Positions 1 to 6,530 of a DNA stretch of 8,161 nt are shown one piece after another. The translations under genes were made by a program, and so were the position numbers. The notes below the pieces were generated by a model. The model was not told the origin of the DNA and did no database searches. It saw only the letters and a program-made list of their open reading frames with translations. The stretch spans positions 1 to 8,161 of the forward strand of contig PHCL01000045.1 in NCBI GenBank assembly GCA_002842195.1. Reading direction: 5' to 3'. The stretch comes from Betaproteobacteria bacterium HGW-Betaproteobacteria-20. GTDB lineage: Bacteria > Pseudomonadota > Gammaproteobacteria > Burkholderiales > Methylophilaceae. Each line of letters starts with the position of its first letter. The stretch's first letter is position 1.

Positions 1-251
1 GCATTAAAATTCACAGTGGGGCGATATAAAGCCTTTCCCTGTTCAATAATCTCCTGCGCAGCCTGGTTAGCGCTTAATGCCGAGGCCAGCGTTGGGTCGT
101 GTAATAGCGCCTGCTGATATATGTCTACCAATGATTGCCGTTTAATCTGTGTAGGCAACTTAGCTGCGGACATGCTAGCCGCAAAAAGCGGCATAGAAAC
201 CACCGCGCTTAAACAGAATAGTGAAACAGCCAGCGTTAATTGTTTGAACAT
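1..251 (-). CDS. tolC: TolC-family outer membrane efflux channel, N-terminal part
   Basis: Only the first 83 codons are in the window; the 3' end lies beyond position 1. Translation from the ATG at 251 gives a Sec signal peptide: MFKQ, then a hydrophobic stretch (LTLAVSLFCLSAVVSMPLFA), with a likely cut after an Ala around residues 24-29. It is followed by the signature start of mature TolC-type proteins: LVDIYQQALLHDPTLASA, then AAQEIIEQGKALYRPTVNFNA. In the family this protein trimerises into the outer-membrane and periplasmic channel used by RND pumps and type I secretion. The start is 12 nt after the stop of the PIMT-like gene. The sequence before the ATG (ACCCCCTAAC) shows no Shine-Dalgarno, so translation may depend on coupling to the upstream gene. 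Its place behind an adaptor and RND pump suggests it serves that pump. Family assignment is confident; the gene symbol is a family-level label. Confidence 0.85.
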   Translation of the reverse strand, partial: MFKQLTLAVSLFCLSAVVSMPLFAASMSAAKLPTQIKRQSLVDIYQQALLHDPTLASALSANQAAQEIIEQGKALYRPTVNFN

Positions 252-263
252 GTTAGGGGGTAA

Positions 264-941
264 TTAAAACTCAAATTTAGTCGCTTGCGGCGCATTCACC
301 AGCGGCGGCAAGCAGGTTTCAAAAAGCGTTTCTTTGCGGCACGCACCTTCACTCATACGCTGAGTGAGCGTTGCCTGCATAATAGGCATTTCACCCACCA
401 CGGCAAACATGCGACCGCCTGGATTCAACATTTTTTCAGCGGCACTTGGGTGCAGGGGTAAGGAGCCTGTAAATACAATCACATCGTAAGGTGCTGCGCT
501 GGCAAAACCATTGGCAGCGTCACCCACATACAAAGTCACATTGTGGATATTTTGTTGCTGTAAGCGTTTTTTTGCAATTTTAGATAATTCAGGGTGAATT
601 TCTACCGCGTGAACATGCGATGCCAAGGTTGCCAGCAATGCGGTTAAATAACCGCTACCGGTACCCACCAGTAATACTTTATCGGTTTTTTTTACGCTCA
701 ACGCTTGTAGAATCCGGCCTTCCAGCTTGGGAGAAAGCATGGTTTGGCCTTGCCCTATCGGCAACTCAACATCCGCAAAGGCCAGGCCTTGCTGAGATTT
801 TTCTACAAAGTTTTCGCGCGGCACTTTGTCCAACAGGGCAAGCACAACCGGGTCCAGCACTTCCCAGGTGCGTATTTGCTGTTCAATCATATTGAAACGT
901 GCGGCTTCATGGGTATCTAAAATTTTTGCTGTTAATGTCAT
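264..941 (-). CDS. Protein-L-isoaspartate O-methyltransferase-like protein (225 aa)
   Basis: A class I SAM-dependent methyltransferase of the PIMT (Pcm) family. Seen: an N-terminal RFNMIEQQIRTWEVLD block (residues 16-30), VPRENFV (40-46), the PIMT hallmark ELPIGQGQTMLSP (59-71), SAM-binding motif I VLLVGTGSGYLTA (89-101), the acidic motif II VEIHPE (113-118), GDA (140-142) and PYDVIVFTGSLP (151-162). In the family the enzyme methylates damaged L-isoaspartyl residues so they can be repaired. This branch differs from the E. coli enzyme: GQTMLSP replaces GQTISQP and FTGSLP replaces VTAAP, so the substrate may differ. The start at 941 has an AAGAG Shine-Dalgarno about 8 nt upstream. It lies 53 nt after the RND gene and 12 nt before tolC. 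PIMT-like genes next to tolC occur in many beta-proteobacteria, and the reason is not clear to me. Confidence 0.85.
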   Translation of the reverse strand: MTLTAKILDTHEAARFNMIEQQIRTWEVLDPVVLALLDKVPRENFVEKSQQGLAFADVELPIGQGQTMLSPKLEGRILQALSVKKTDKVLLVGTGSGYLTALLATLASHVHAVEIHPELSKIAKKRLQQQNIHNVTLYVGDAANGFASAAPYDVIVFTGSLPLHPSAAEKMLNPGGRMFAVVGEMPIMQATLTQRMSEGACRKETLFETCLPPLVNAPQATKFEF

Positions 942-966
942 ATTAAAACTCTTGGTTGTTTAGCTT

Positions 967-972
967 ATTATA
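967..972 (-). promoter_or_regulatory. Possible sigma-70 -10 box for the PIMT-like gene and tolC
   Basis: The minus strand reads a perfect TATAAT 25 nt before the ATG at 941, in the 53-nt gap after the RND gene. No good -35 hexamer lies 16-18 bp upstream and there is no extended -10 TG, so the promoter may be weak or activator dependent. If used, it would let the PIMT-like gene and tolC be expressed without the efflux regulator. No terminator-like hairpin is visible in this gap, so read-through from the RND gene is also expected. Confidence 0.35.
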
Positions 973-994
973 GCGTAAGTATTAAGCAATAACG

Positions 995-3900
995 CTAAGT
1001 TGGTTTGGGCATTTTCACCCTGAACCAAGCAGCATAAAGCGCCGGTAAAAATAATACGGTCAGTAAAGTAGCGACTGCTAAACCGCCCATAATCGCCACT
1101 GCCATCGGCCCAAAAAATACGCTGCGGGTGAGCGGCACCATAGCCAGTATTGCCGCCGCTGCGGTTAACACAATCGGCCTGAAGCGGCGTATGGTTGATT
1201 CTATAATCGCCTGCCATTCTGGCAAGCCTGATACTTTATCCTGCTCAATTTGGTCAACCAGAATCACTGAATTACGCATTATCATGCCAGAAAGCGCAAT
1301 GGCGCCCAGCATGGCAACAAAGCCAAATGGTTTATCAAAAGCCAATAATGCAACTGTGACTCCGATTAACCCCAAAGGTGCCGTGAGCAACACCAAAAAT
1401 ACGCGTGAAAAACTTTGTAGCTGTAAAACCAGTAAGGTTAATACCACGACTAAAAATAGCGGAAAACCTTTAGCCACTGAAGCGCCAGCTTTAGCTGACT
1501 CCTCTACTGCGCCGCCCGTTTCAAGGGTAATGCCGAGCGGCAAGCTGGCTTTAATTTCAGTTAATTTATCTTCAATCTGCGCAGACACCACTGGCGCTTG
1601 CATATGGCCGCGCAAATGAGCACGCACTGTAATTGAGGGCACACGGTTACGCCGCCAGATGACACCTTCTTCAAACTCCGATGAAATCCTGGCGATTTGC
1701 GAAAGCGGCACGCTACTGCCGTTTTGCGTGCTTATCATCAAATTAGGTAAGCGCGACAATCTGGAGCGTTCAATGTCTGCGCCGCGTGCTACTAAATCAA
1801 TGCGTTCATTACCTTCTCTAAATTCGGTGACATACAGTTCACCCGTCGCGCCATTGAGCATATTAGCAATATCCACCGAACTCACTCCTAACAAGCGCGC
1901 CTTGGATTGATCTACCGCCACTTTCATGACCTTGCTAGGTTCTTCCCAGCCTAGCTGCACATTGGCCAAATTTGGGTTGGCGCGCATAATATCGGCAACT
2001 TTATGTGATATTTCGCGAATCTTTGGAATATCGTTGCCATCCACACGAAACTGCACTGGAAAGCCAACTGGCGGACCATTTTCCAAACGCAGTACTGAAG
2101 CCCTTAGCGACGGAAAGTCATTTTCAAATAACTTTAACAAGTCGCTACGCAAAACTTCACGTGCGTTTAAATCTTCGGTCAGAATTACAAACTGGGCAAA
2201 GCCGCGGTGCGCTAACTGAATATCCAATGGCAGATAATAACGCGGGCTTCCTATACCAATGTAAGCCACAAAATTATCAATGCCCTGATACTGCTTGTTC
2301 TGCCGGTCTTTATTCCATTGGCGCAGCCAGCGCTCAAGTTTTTTCACTTCGTCATTACTTGCCTGATACGAAGCGCCCTCAGTTAGACGCAAATCAACCA
2401 TCAACTCCAGCCGCGTAGAATCCGGGAAAAACTGCTGTTGCACTTTGCCAAAACCCATTATGGAAAATACAAACATCATCAGGGTAATCACAATAACAGT
2501 TTTTCGATAGCGCACACATGCCGTCACTAGCAGCCGGAAAGCGTTATAAAACCTGGTGTTATAAATGTCGTGATGATGGTTGTTATGGCCTGTTTTTACA
2601 GTCGAAGCGAACTTACTTTTAAACCATTTGCTAAGTTTTGATGATTTTGGCGCATCTGCATAGTCTGGCAATAAGTGATAGCCCAAATAAGGCACAAAAA
2701 CCACCGCAGCAAACCAGGAAATAATCAAGGCAATCGCCGACACCTGAAAGATTGAACGCGTGTATTCGCCTGTTGCAGAAGTGGCTGTAGCAATGGGTAA
2801 AAACCCGGCAACGGTTACCAGCGTGCCGGTCAGCATCGGCATGGCGGTTGAGTTGTAGGCAAATGCAGCCGCTTTTGCTCTGTCCATACCTTGCTCCATT
2901 TTGGATGACATCATTTCTACCGCGATAATCGCGTCATCTACCAGCAGCCCCAGCGCCAGTATTAGCGCGCCCAGTGATATTTTATGCAAACCAATGTCAA
3001 GTACACCCATCATTAAAAACGTTGCCGCCAGCACAACAGGGATAGTCATTGCCACCACGATGCCAGTACGCCAGCCCAGTGATAGCAGGCTGACACTGAG
3101 TACAATCACCAGTGCTTCCAACAGCGATTTTACAAAGTCATTGACTGAATGCGCCACAATTTTGGGCTGTGACGTTACCGTGTCAAAACGCACACCCACG
3201 GGCAGGCTTTGTTGAATACTTGCTATTTTTTTATCCAGCGCATGGCCGAGCGCAATCACGTCGCCCCCATCACGCATACTGACACCCAGCAGCAGCGCAT
3301 CGCTGCCGTTATAACGCACCGTGTCACGCGGCGGGTCTTCATAGCCTCTATAAACTCGTGCTACATCACCCAGCTGAAAATCTTGATTATTCGCACGCAA
3401 GTTGATTTTACGTAAATCTTCCAGCGTTTCGTACCTGCCGGAAACTTCAATGCGAATGCGCTCCTTGGGTGAGTCAAACGTGCCGCCTTTTATCACTGCA
3501 TTTTGCGTTTGCAGAAGAGTCACCAGTTGCGCCATGCTAATACCTAAGTTTGCAAGTTTGGCATTTGAAAGTTCAAGGTAAATGCGTTGTTTACGCTCGC
3601 CAAAAAAATCCACTTTTGCCACATCTGCGGTGCTTAATAATTCGGCGCGGATAATTTCAGCTTGTTTTTTGAGGGCGAAGTTATCAAAACCATCGCCAGT
3701 CAATGCATACATATTGCCGTAAACATCGCTAAACTCGTCGTTAAAAGTGAGGCTTTCAATGTTGCTTGGTAGTGTCTGTCGAATATCGCCAATTTTTTTG
3801 CGTACCTGATACCAGATTTCAGGGATTTTTGTCGAAATGGTATCGTCTTTAACGACGATAAATATCATCGATTCACCCGGTCGTGAATAGCTGCTGGAAT

Positions 3901-4195
3901 AACCTAAATGCGGTACTTCCTGAATTTTTTTCTCTAGCTTATCGGTGATTTGCTGCTCAACTTCTACCGCACTTGCACCCGGCCAGGCGGTGCGCACCAG
4001 CATCACTTTAAAAGTGAACGGTGGATCTTCAGATTGACCTAGTTTTGTATAAGCCAGCAGACCTGAAACCGTCAGCATGAGCATGAGGTAAAGCACCCAT
4101 GTTTGATGGTTGAGCGCCCATTCTGAAAGGTTAAAACGTGATTTTGTAATGGCTGATTCTGACTCGCCATCGCTGTTGAGTTTACTGTCGCTCAT
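995..4195 (-). CDS. RND-family (HAE1/AcrB-type) efflux permease, 1066 aa
   Basis: Inner-membrane proton-driven drug/proton antiporter, full length for the family. Layout: TM1 about residues 31-51, first porter/docking region 52-350, TM2-TM6 about 354-508, a cytoplasmic loop 510-560, TM7 about 563-583, second porter region 590-905, TM8-TM12 about 910-1058. The proton relay in TM4 is visible as GLLVDDAIIAVE with Asp420 and Asp421, equivalent to AcrB Asp407/408. In TM10 the position of AcrB Lys940 holds Arg974 (MRNSVILVDQ). The segments QSEDPPFTFKVMLVRTAWPG and FNDEFSDVYGNMYALTGDGF recall the TriC/MexK-like branch more than AcrB itself; that is an impression, not an alignment, and the substrate cannot be told. 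An unusual His cluster (HNNHHHD, 537-543) sits in the TM6-TM7 loop. Its ATG overlaps the adaptor TGA by 4 nt (ATGA), so translation is probably coupled. The stop is TAG. Confidence 0.95.
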   Translation of the reverse strand: MSDSKLNSDGESESAITKSRFNLSEWALNHQTWVLYLMLMLTVSGLLAYTKLGQSEDPPFTFKVMLVRTAWPGASAVEVEQQITDKLEKKIQEVPHLGYSSSYSRPGESMIFIVVKDDTISTKIPEIWYQVRKKIGDIRQTLPSNIESLTFNDEFSDVYGNMYALTGDGFDNFALKKQAEIIRAELLSTADVAKVDFFGERKQRIYLELSNAKLANLGISMAQLVTLLQTQNAVIKGGTFDSPKERIRIEVSGRYETLEDLRKINLRANNQDFQLGDVARVYRGYEDPPRDTVRYNGSDALLLGVSMRDGGDVIALGHALDKKIASIQQSLPVGVRFDTVTSQPKIVAHSVNDFVKSLLEALVIVLSVSLLSLGWRTGIVVAMTIPVVLAATFLMMGVLDIGLHKISLGALILALGLLVDDAIIAVEMMSSKMEQGMDRAKAAAFAYNSTAMPMLTGTLVTVAGFLPIATATSATGEYTRSIFQVSAIALIISWFAAVVFVPYLGYHLLPDYADAPKSSKLSKWFKSKFASTVKTGHNNHHHDIYNTRFYNAFRLLVTACVRYRKTVIVITLMMFVFSIMGFGKVQQQFFPDSTRLELMVDLRLTEGASYQASNDEVKKLERWLRQWNKDRQNKQYQGIDNFVAYIGIGSPRYYLPLDIQLAHRGFAQFVILTEDLNAREVLRSDLLKLFENDFPSLRASVLRLENGPPVGFPVQFRVDGNDIPKIREISHKVADIMRANPNLANVQLGWEEPSKVMKVAVDQSKARLLGVSSVDIANMLNGATGELYVTEFREGNERIDLVARGADIERSRLSRLPNLMISTQNGSSVPLSQIARISSEFEEGVIWRRNRVPSITVRAHLRGHMQAPVVSAQIEDKLTEIKASLPLGITLETGGAVEESAKAGASVAKGFPLFLVVVLTLLVLQLQSFSRVFLVLLTAPLGLIGVTVALLAFDKPFGFVAMLGAIALSGMIMRNSVILVDQIEQDKVSGLPEWQAIIESTIRRFRPIVLTAAAAILAMVPLTRSVFFGPMAVAIMGGLAVATLLTVLFLPALYAAWFRVKMPKPT

Positions 4196-5355
4196 GGCTT
4201 TTTCAGCAATATTTCTGTTTCGACTTTTTCCTGTGCGGCAAATACCGGCCTGACTTTCTGGCCTTTTATCAGCGTATGCACGCCGGCAATCGCTATCATT
4301 TCGCCTGCTTGCAAACCACTGGTAAGCATTACGCCATTTTCGGTGTATGGCCCGGTAACCACCGCACGCGGATTGGCAATGCCAACGTTATCGAACAAGT
4401 TTTCTATTACCCATACGCTGTTTTTGCCATTGATTTGCGTCAGTGCGGAGAGTGGAATCACCACCCCATCCGCCGTAATTTGTGTAAAAATCACGCCCGC
4501 AGTCATGCCTGGCTTGATTGCATCATCTGCATTGCTGACCGTTACCCGTACATCAAATGCCCGCGTAGCTGAGCTGGCTACAGGCGCAATTTCACGCACT
4601 TTTCCTGCATAGGTTTTTTCCTTATCAGCCCACAACTTAATAGCAACATTATTACCCACTTGCAAATCACGCATGCGTGATTCCGGCACTGCCACCAGCA
4701 CCTCAATTTGCCTGCTATCTACAATTTGCGCAATCATCTCGCCCGCTGCTACCACCTGACCCGGCTCAGCATGAATTTGCGTGACCACGCCATCGCGGTC
4801 TGCCACCAGCGCGGTATAGCGCGATTGATTGCCCGAAACCGCAGCTTGCGCTTTAACTTGCTGTAAATGCGCTGCCGAAGTTTTAAGTTCAGCCTCACGA
4901 ATATCCAGCGCCGATTGTGAAATAAATTTTTTGCTGAATAAAATGCGCTGACGCTCAACCTCGGCCAGCGCCAATGCGTAGCTTGCCTCTGCTGCACGCA
5001 CATCTGCCAGCGCGGCGGCGGCACTTAAATTAGTATCTGCTGCATCCAGCCTGGCTATCACCTGGCCTTTTTTAACAACCGCGCCAACATCTACTTTGCG
5101 CGCAGTAATTTTGCCGTTAATTCTAAAACCAAGGTTTGTTTCATAACGCGACTTCACCTCGCCCACCAGCACCATGCCTGCATTTTCTGATGCCGCACCA
5201 ACAACGGTAACCAATGCCGGGCGCGGTGGCGGTGGCGGCTCTGCTGGTTTTTCACAGGCGATTAACAGAACGCTGAATGCTAACAAACTTATTCTTCGCA
5301 AACATATTCTTCGCGAACTGATTGTTTGCAAACTTATTTTTTGTATTATTTTCAT
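4192..5355 (-). CDS. RND efflux periplasmic adaptor (membrane fusion) lipoprotein, 387 aa
   Basis: Links the RND pump to the TolC-type channel. The start chosen is the ATG at 5355, 5 nt after the TetR stop, giving a signal peptide ending in the lipobox LIAC with Cys34 as the lipidated residue. An in-frame ATG at 5427 would put 24 extra residues in front of it and overlap tetR. After Cys34 comes a proline tether (EPPPPPRP). Domains: barrel-sandwich/lipoyl halves at about 64-106 (GFRINGKITARKVDVGAVVKKG) and 178-212 (ADRDGVVTQIHAEPGQVV), a short helical hairpin at about 108-172, beta-barrel about 214-290 (ending KPGMTAGVIF) and a membrane-proximal domain from about 296 (GVVIPLSAL, VWVIEN). The Shine-Dalgarno is poor (AAAGAAA), consistent with coupling to tetR. 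Residues 7-26 are built from four copies of a 15-nt repeat and contain a twin-arginine motif, which is odd for this family. Confidence 0.93.
   Translation of the reverse strand: MKIIQKISLQTISSRRICLRRISLLAFSVLLIACEKPAEPPPPPRPALVTVVGAASENAGMVLVGEVKSRYETNLGFRINGKITARKVDVGAVVKKGQVIARLDAADTNLSAAAALADVRAAEASYALALAEVERQRILFSKKFISQSALDIREAELKTSAAHLQQVKAQAAVSGNQSRYTALVADRDGVVTQIHAEPGQVVAAGEMIAQIVDSRQIEVLVAVPESRMRDLQVGNNVAIKLWADKEKTYAGKVREIAPVASSATRAFDVRVTVSNADDAIKPGMTAGVIFTQITADGVVIPLSALTQINGKNSVWVIENLFDNVGIANPRAVVTGPYTENGVMLTSGLQAGEMIAIAGVHTLIKGQKVRPVFAAQEKVETEILLKKP
5278..5337 (-). repeat. Four imperfect 15-bp tandem repeats in the adaptor signal peptide
   Basis: Read on the minus strand, codons 7-26 of the adaptor split into four 15-nt units encoding ISLQT, ISSRR, ICLRR and ISLLA. 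The units share the frame AT(A/C) (A/T)GT T(T/C)G, and the middle two also end in CGAAGA. The unit length is a multiple of three, so copies can be gained or lost without a frameshift. The repeat spans the positively charged n-region and enters the hydrophobic core, directly before the lipobox. Confidence 0.8.
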
Positions 5356-5360
5356 TTTCT

Positions 5361-5984
5361 TTATTTCAAAAGACCGCTCATTAATACTGACTGCATCAAC
5401 TGCAAACGTGCTGTAATGTCGCGCCAATTCACCCAGGTATCTTGCGCCATCGTGATTTCAAGCGCGCAAACGCCGTGCATTCCCGCCCAGACTGTTTGTG
5501 CAATAATATCCACATCGTTTAATTCCGGCTTAAATCTTCCCGCCTGAAACACATCAGTCACCACGATTTTCAGCTGAAAATAAGCGTCTTGCTCAGGGTG
5601 ATTTTGCTCAAGTGAAAAATCTTCAGGATGCCGCGGTGCGTGCTGCGCCATAAACATCAGGCGATAATGATTCGGGTGCGAAAGTGCGAATTCCGCATAA
5701 CCACTCCCAAGCGCCAGTAAACGCGCTACGGGATCAGCAATTTGCAATATGGCTTTTAATGAGGTGGCGAGTGCCAGAAAGTCTGTTTCACAGATTGCGC
5801 GCAAAACCGCTTCTTTATCAGCAAAGTGCAAATAAATACTGGTGGCCGAATAACCAATCCGCCTGGCGATTTCGCGCATGGTGACCGCTTCAACGCCTTT
5901 TGACACAAACAACTCACGTGCCGCATCAATAATCAGCGTGCGTAATTGTTGGCGTTCAGCTTCAGTTTTCAGTTTTGGCGGCAT
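5361..5984 (-). CDS. TetR-family transcriptional regulator with WHG-type C-terminal domain, 207 aa
   Basis: The N-terminal TetR DNA-binding domain covers about residues 13-63, with the helix-turn-helix MREIARRIGYSATSIYLHFADKEAVL (36-61), including the typical SIYLHFADKE turn. The C-terminal ligand/dimer domain carries WAGMHGVCALE (166-176), the W-x-x-x-H-G signature of the WHG-type TetR C-terminal domain. Such proteins usually repress a neighbouring efflux operon and release DNA when a pump substrate binds. Here the gene is first in the run, 5 nt before the adaptor and in the same direction, so it is probably autoregulated and co-transcribed with the pump. The start at 5984 has only a weak Shine-Dalgarno. 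Candidate operators are the TGTTAA/TTAACA palindromes at 6107-6120 and 6229-6273. Family is certain; ligand unknown. Confidence 0.93.
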   Translation of the reverse strand: MPPKLKTEAERQQLRTLIIDAARELFVSKGVEAVTMREIARRIGYSATSIYLHFADKEAVLRAICETDFLALATSLKAILQIADPVARLLALGSGYAEFALSHPNHYRLMFMAQHAPRHPEDFSLEQNHPEQDAYFQLKIVVTDVFQAGRFKPELNDVDIIAQTVWAGMHGVCALEITMAQDTWVNWRDITARLQLMQSVLMSGLLK

Positions 5985-6058
5985 TGCTAATCGTGATTCT
6001 TAAAATTAAAATATTTAATAAAAAAGCGACCTGTAACTCTCGAGCGAAAAACACTGCC

Positions 6059-6087
6059 CTGAGAGCCTTACCAATAAAGCCTCTCAG
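6059..6087. repeat. Imperfect hairpin in the tetR leader
   Basis: CTGAGAG (6059-6065) pairs with CTCTCAG (6081-6087), then after one C:C mismatch CTT (6067-6069) pairs with AAG (6077-6079), leaving a 7-nt loop. It is 75-103 nt upstream of the tetR start. On the minus strand it is followed after several bases by TTTTT, so weak attenuation is conceivable. It does not match a riboswitch I recognise. Confidence 0.45.
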
Positions 6088-6106
6088 AGCATCTCCATGG
6101 AAGGCA

Positions 6107-6120
6107 TGTTAAATTTAACA
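6107..6120. promoter_or_regulatory. Candidate TetR operator: 14-bp perfect palindrome
   Basis: TGTTAAATTTAACA is a perfect palindrome 123 nt upstream of the tetR start. The same half-sites recur in the cluster at 6229-6273. Size and symmetry fit a homodimeric regulator such as the adjacent TetR protein. The AT-rich background lowers the weight of any single site; the recurrence is the stronger argument. Confidence 0.45.
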
Positions 6121-6228
6121 ACAAAACCGGTTTTTATAGGCTAATAAACTATGTATAAAGCCTGGCGTTTTTGCGCAGTATTATATTTTAGCTTTCGTGT
6201 TTATTTAAATTAATCAAGCTTTGCCATA

Positions 6229-6273
6229 TTAACTTAACACTGTTAATTTAACAACGTTAAGTTAACAGCGTTA
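6229..6273. promoter_or_regulatory. Cluster of TTAAC/GTTAA half-sites, candidate operator array
   Basis: A perfect 13-bp palindrome, TGTTAA-T-TTAACA (6241-6253), lies between the arms of a second perfect inverted repeat, TTAACTTAAC (6229-6238) and GTTAAGTTAA (6256-6265). A further TAAC-AGC-GTTA dyad follows at 6263-6273. The repeated half-site matches that of the palindrome at 6107-6120. It is likely a multi-site binding region for a dimeric regulator, most simply the TetR protein encoded downstream. Confidence 0.45.
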
Positions 6274-6274
6274 C

Positions 6275-6288
6275 GCGGCAAATGCCGC
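6275..6288. repeat. Short GC-rich hairpin
   Basis: GCGGCA-AA-TGCCGC is a perfect dyad in an AT-rich stretch. There is no T-run on either side, so it is not a standard intrinsic terminator. If the PEP-CTERM unit is removed at its flanking direct repeats, this hairpin falls about 20 nt after the stop codon of the sigma-54 activator, where a transcript end would be expected. Confidence 0.5.
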
Positions 6289-6303
6289 TACTAATATCAG
6301 CGA

Positions 6304-6311
6304 TTATTTTA
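6304..6311 (+). repeat. Left 8-bp direct repeat (possible target-site duplication)
   Basis: TTATTTTA directly abuts the left inverted repeat and is identical to 7546-7553, which abuts the right inverted repeat in the same orientation. The sequence is A/T only, so chance agreement is easier than for a mixed sequence. Confidence 0.6.
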
Positions 6312-6337
6312 GGGTATCCGTATTTCGTGATTAATTT
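6312..6337 (+). repeat. Left terminal inverted repeat of the PEP-CTERM unit
   Basis: Read on the plus strand it begins GGGTATCCGTATTTCGTG and ends GATTAATTT. It matches the reverse complement of 7520-7545 at 22 of 26 positions. The similarity stops abruptly at both ends. Confidence 0.75.
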
Positions 6338-6530
6338 TGGATTTTGTCGGTGCTAGGCAAAAACAAATTATATGATTGATTTAGCAAATTAACTCAGAGA
6401 TTAAAGTTCCCTATAGAAGTCACTCAGGAACCTGCACAAACGACCCGATTGAGACGTTTGCACATCGCCTTTAATCAAAAATAAACGGGAGCTTAACTCC
6501 CGTAAGTATTACCACCACGATTACCTTAAA
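6338..6530. other. Non-coding stretch between the PEP-CTERM gene and the left inverted repeat
   Basis: No gene is seen. It holds the terminator at 6485-6503 and a weak dyad, CAAACG (6437-6442) with CGTTTG (6455-6460), but is otherwise unremarkable AT-rich DNA. Confidence 0.55.
6472..6503 (-). terminator. Intrinsic terminator of the PEP-CTERM gene
   Basis: On the minus strand a perfect 7-bp stem, ACGGGAG-TTAAG-CTCCCGT (6503-6485), is followed directly by TTTATTTTTGATT. It lies 28 nt after the stop codon. It closes the transcript inside the inverted-repeat-bounded unit and insulates tetR from it. Confidence 0.85.

Larger units (their letters stand above)
5985..6303. other. Non-coding region upstream of tetR, rich in dyad symmetry
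   Basis: No credible gene is seen on either strand. The region is AT-rich and holds an imperfect hairpin (6059-6087), palindromes of the TGTTAA/TTAACA type, the 12-bp palindrome AAAACCGGTTTT (6123-6134) and a short GC hairpin (6275-6288). The efflux-operon promoter should be here, but no clear -35/-10 pair stands out. A weak TATTTT lies about 25 nt before the tetR start. Confidence 0.6.

Noticed and set aside
1128..2418. Several open frames on the plus strand across the RND gene
   Set aside because: They lie antisense to a full-length, motif-rich protein and show no family signature; the same holds for those over the adaptor, tetR and activator genes.
5356..5427. Upstream ATG at 5427 giving a 411-aa adaptor
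   Set aside because: It overlaps tetR by 67 nt and places 24 polar residues before the signal peptide; the ATG at 5355 gives a proper lipoprotein signal.
6059..6087. TPP riboswitch suggested by CTGAGAG
   Set aside because: The other conserved TPP elements are absent; the sequence is one arm of a simple hairpin.
6151..6213. Plus-strand 20-codon frame (MYKAWRFCAVLYF...)
   Set aside because: No Shine-Dalgarno, opposite strand to all genes, and short enough to occur by chance.
6406..6431. Recombinase (FRT-like) site from GTTCC/GGAAC with an inner CTATAGAAGT
   Set aside because: Only 5-bp arms are symmetric and the spacer does not fit; no recombinase gene is nearby.
6437..6464. Second terminator from CAAACG/CGTTTG
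   Set aside because: The stem is short, interrupted, and lacks a T-run on either strand.
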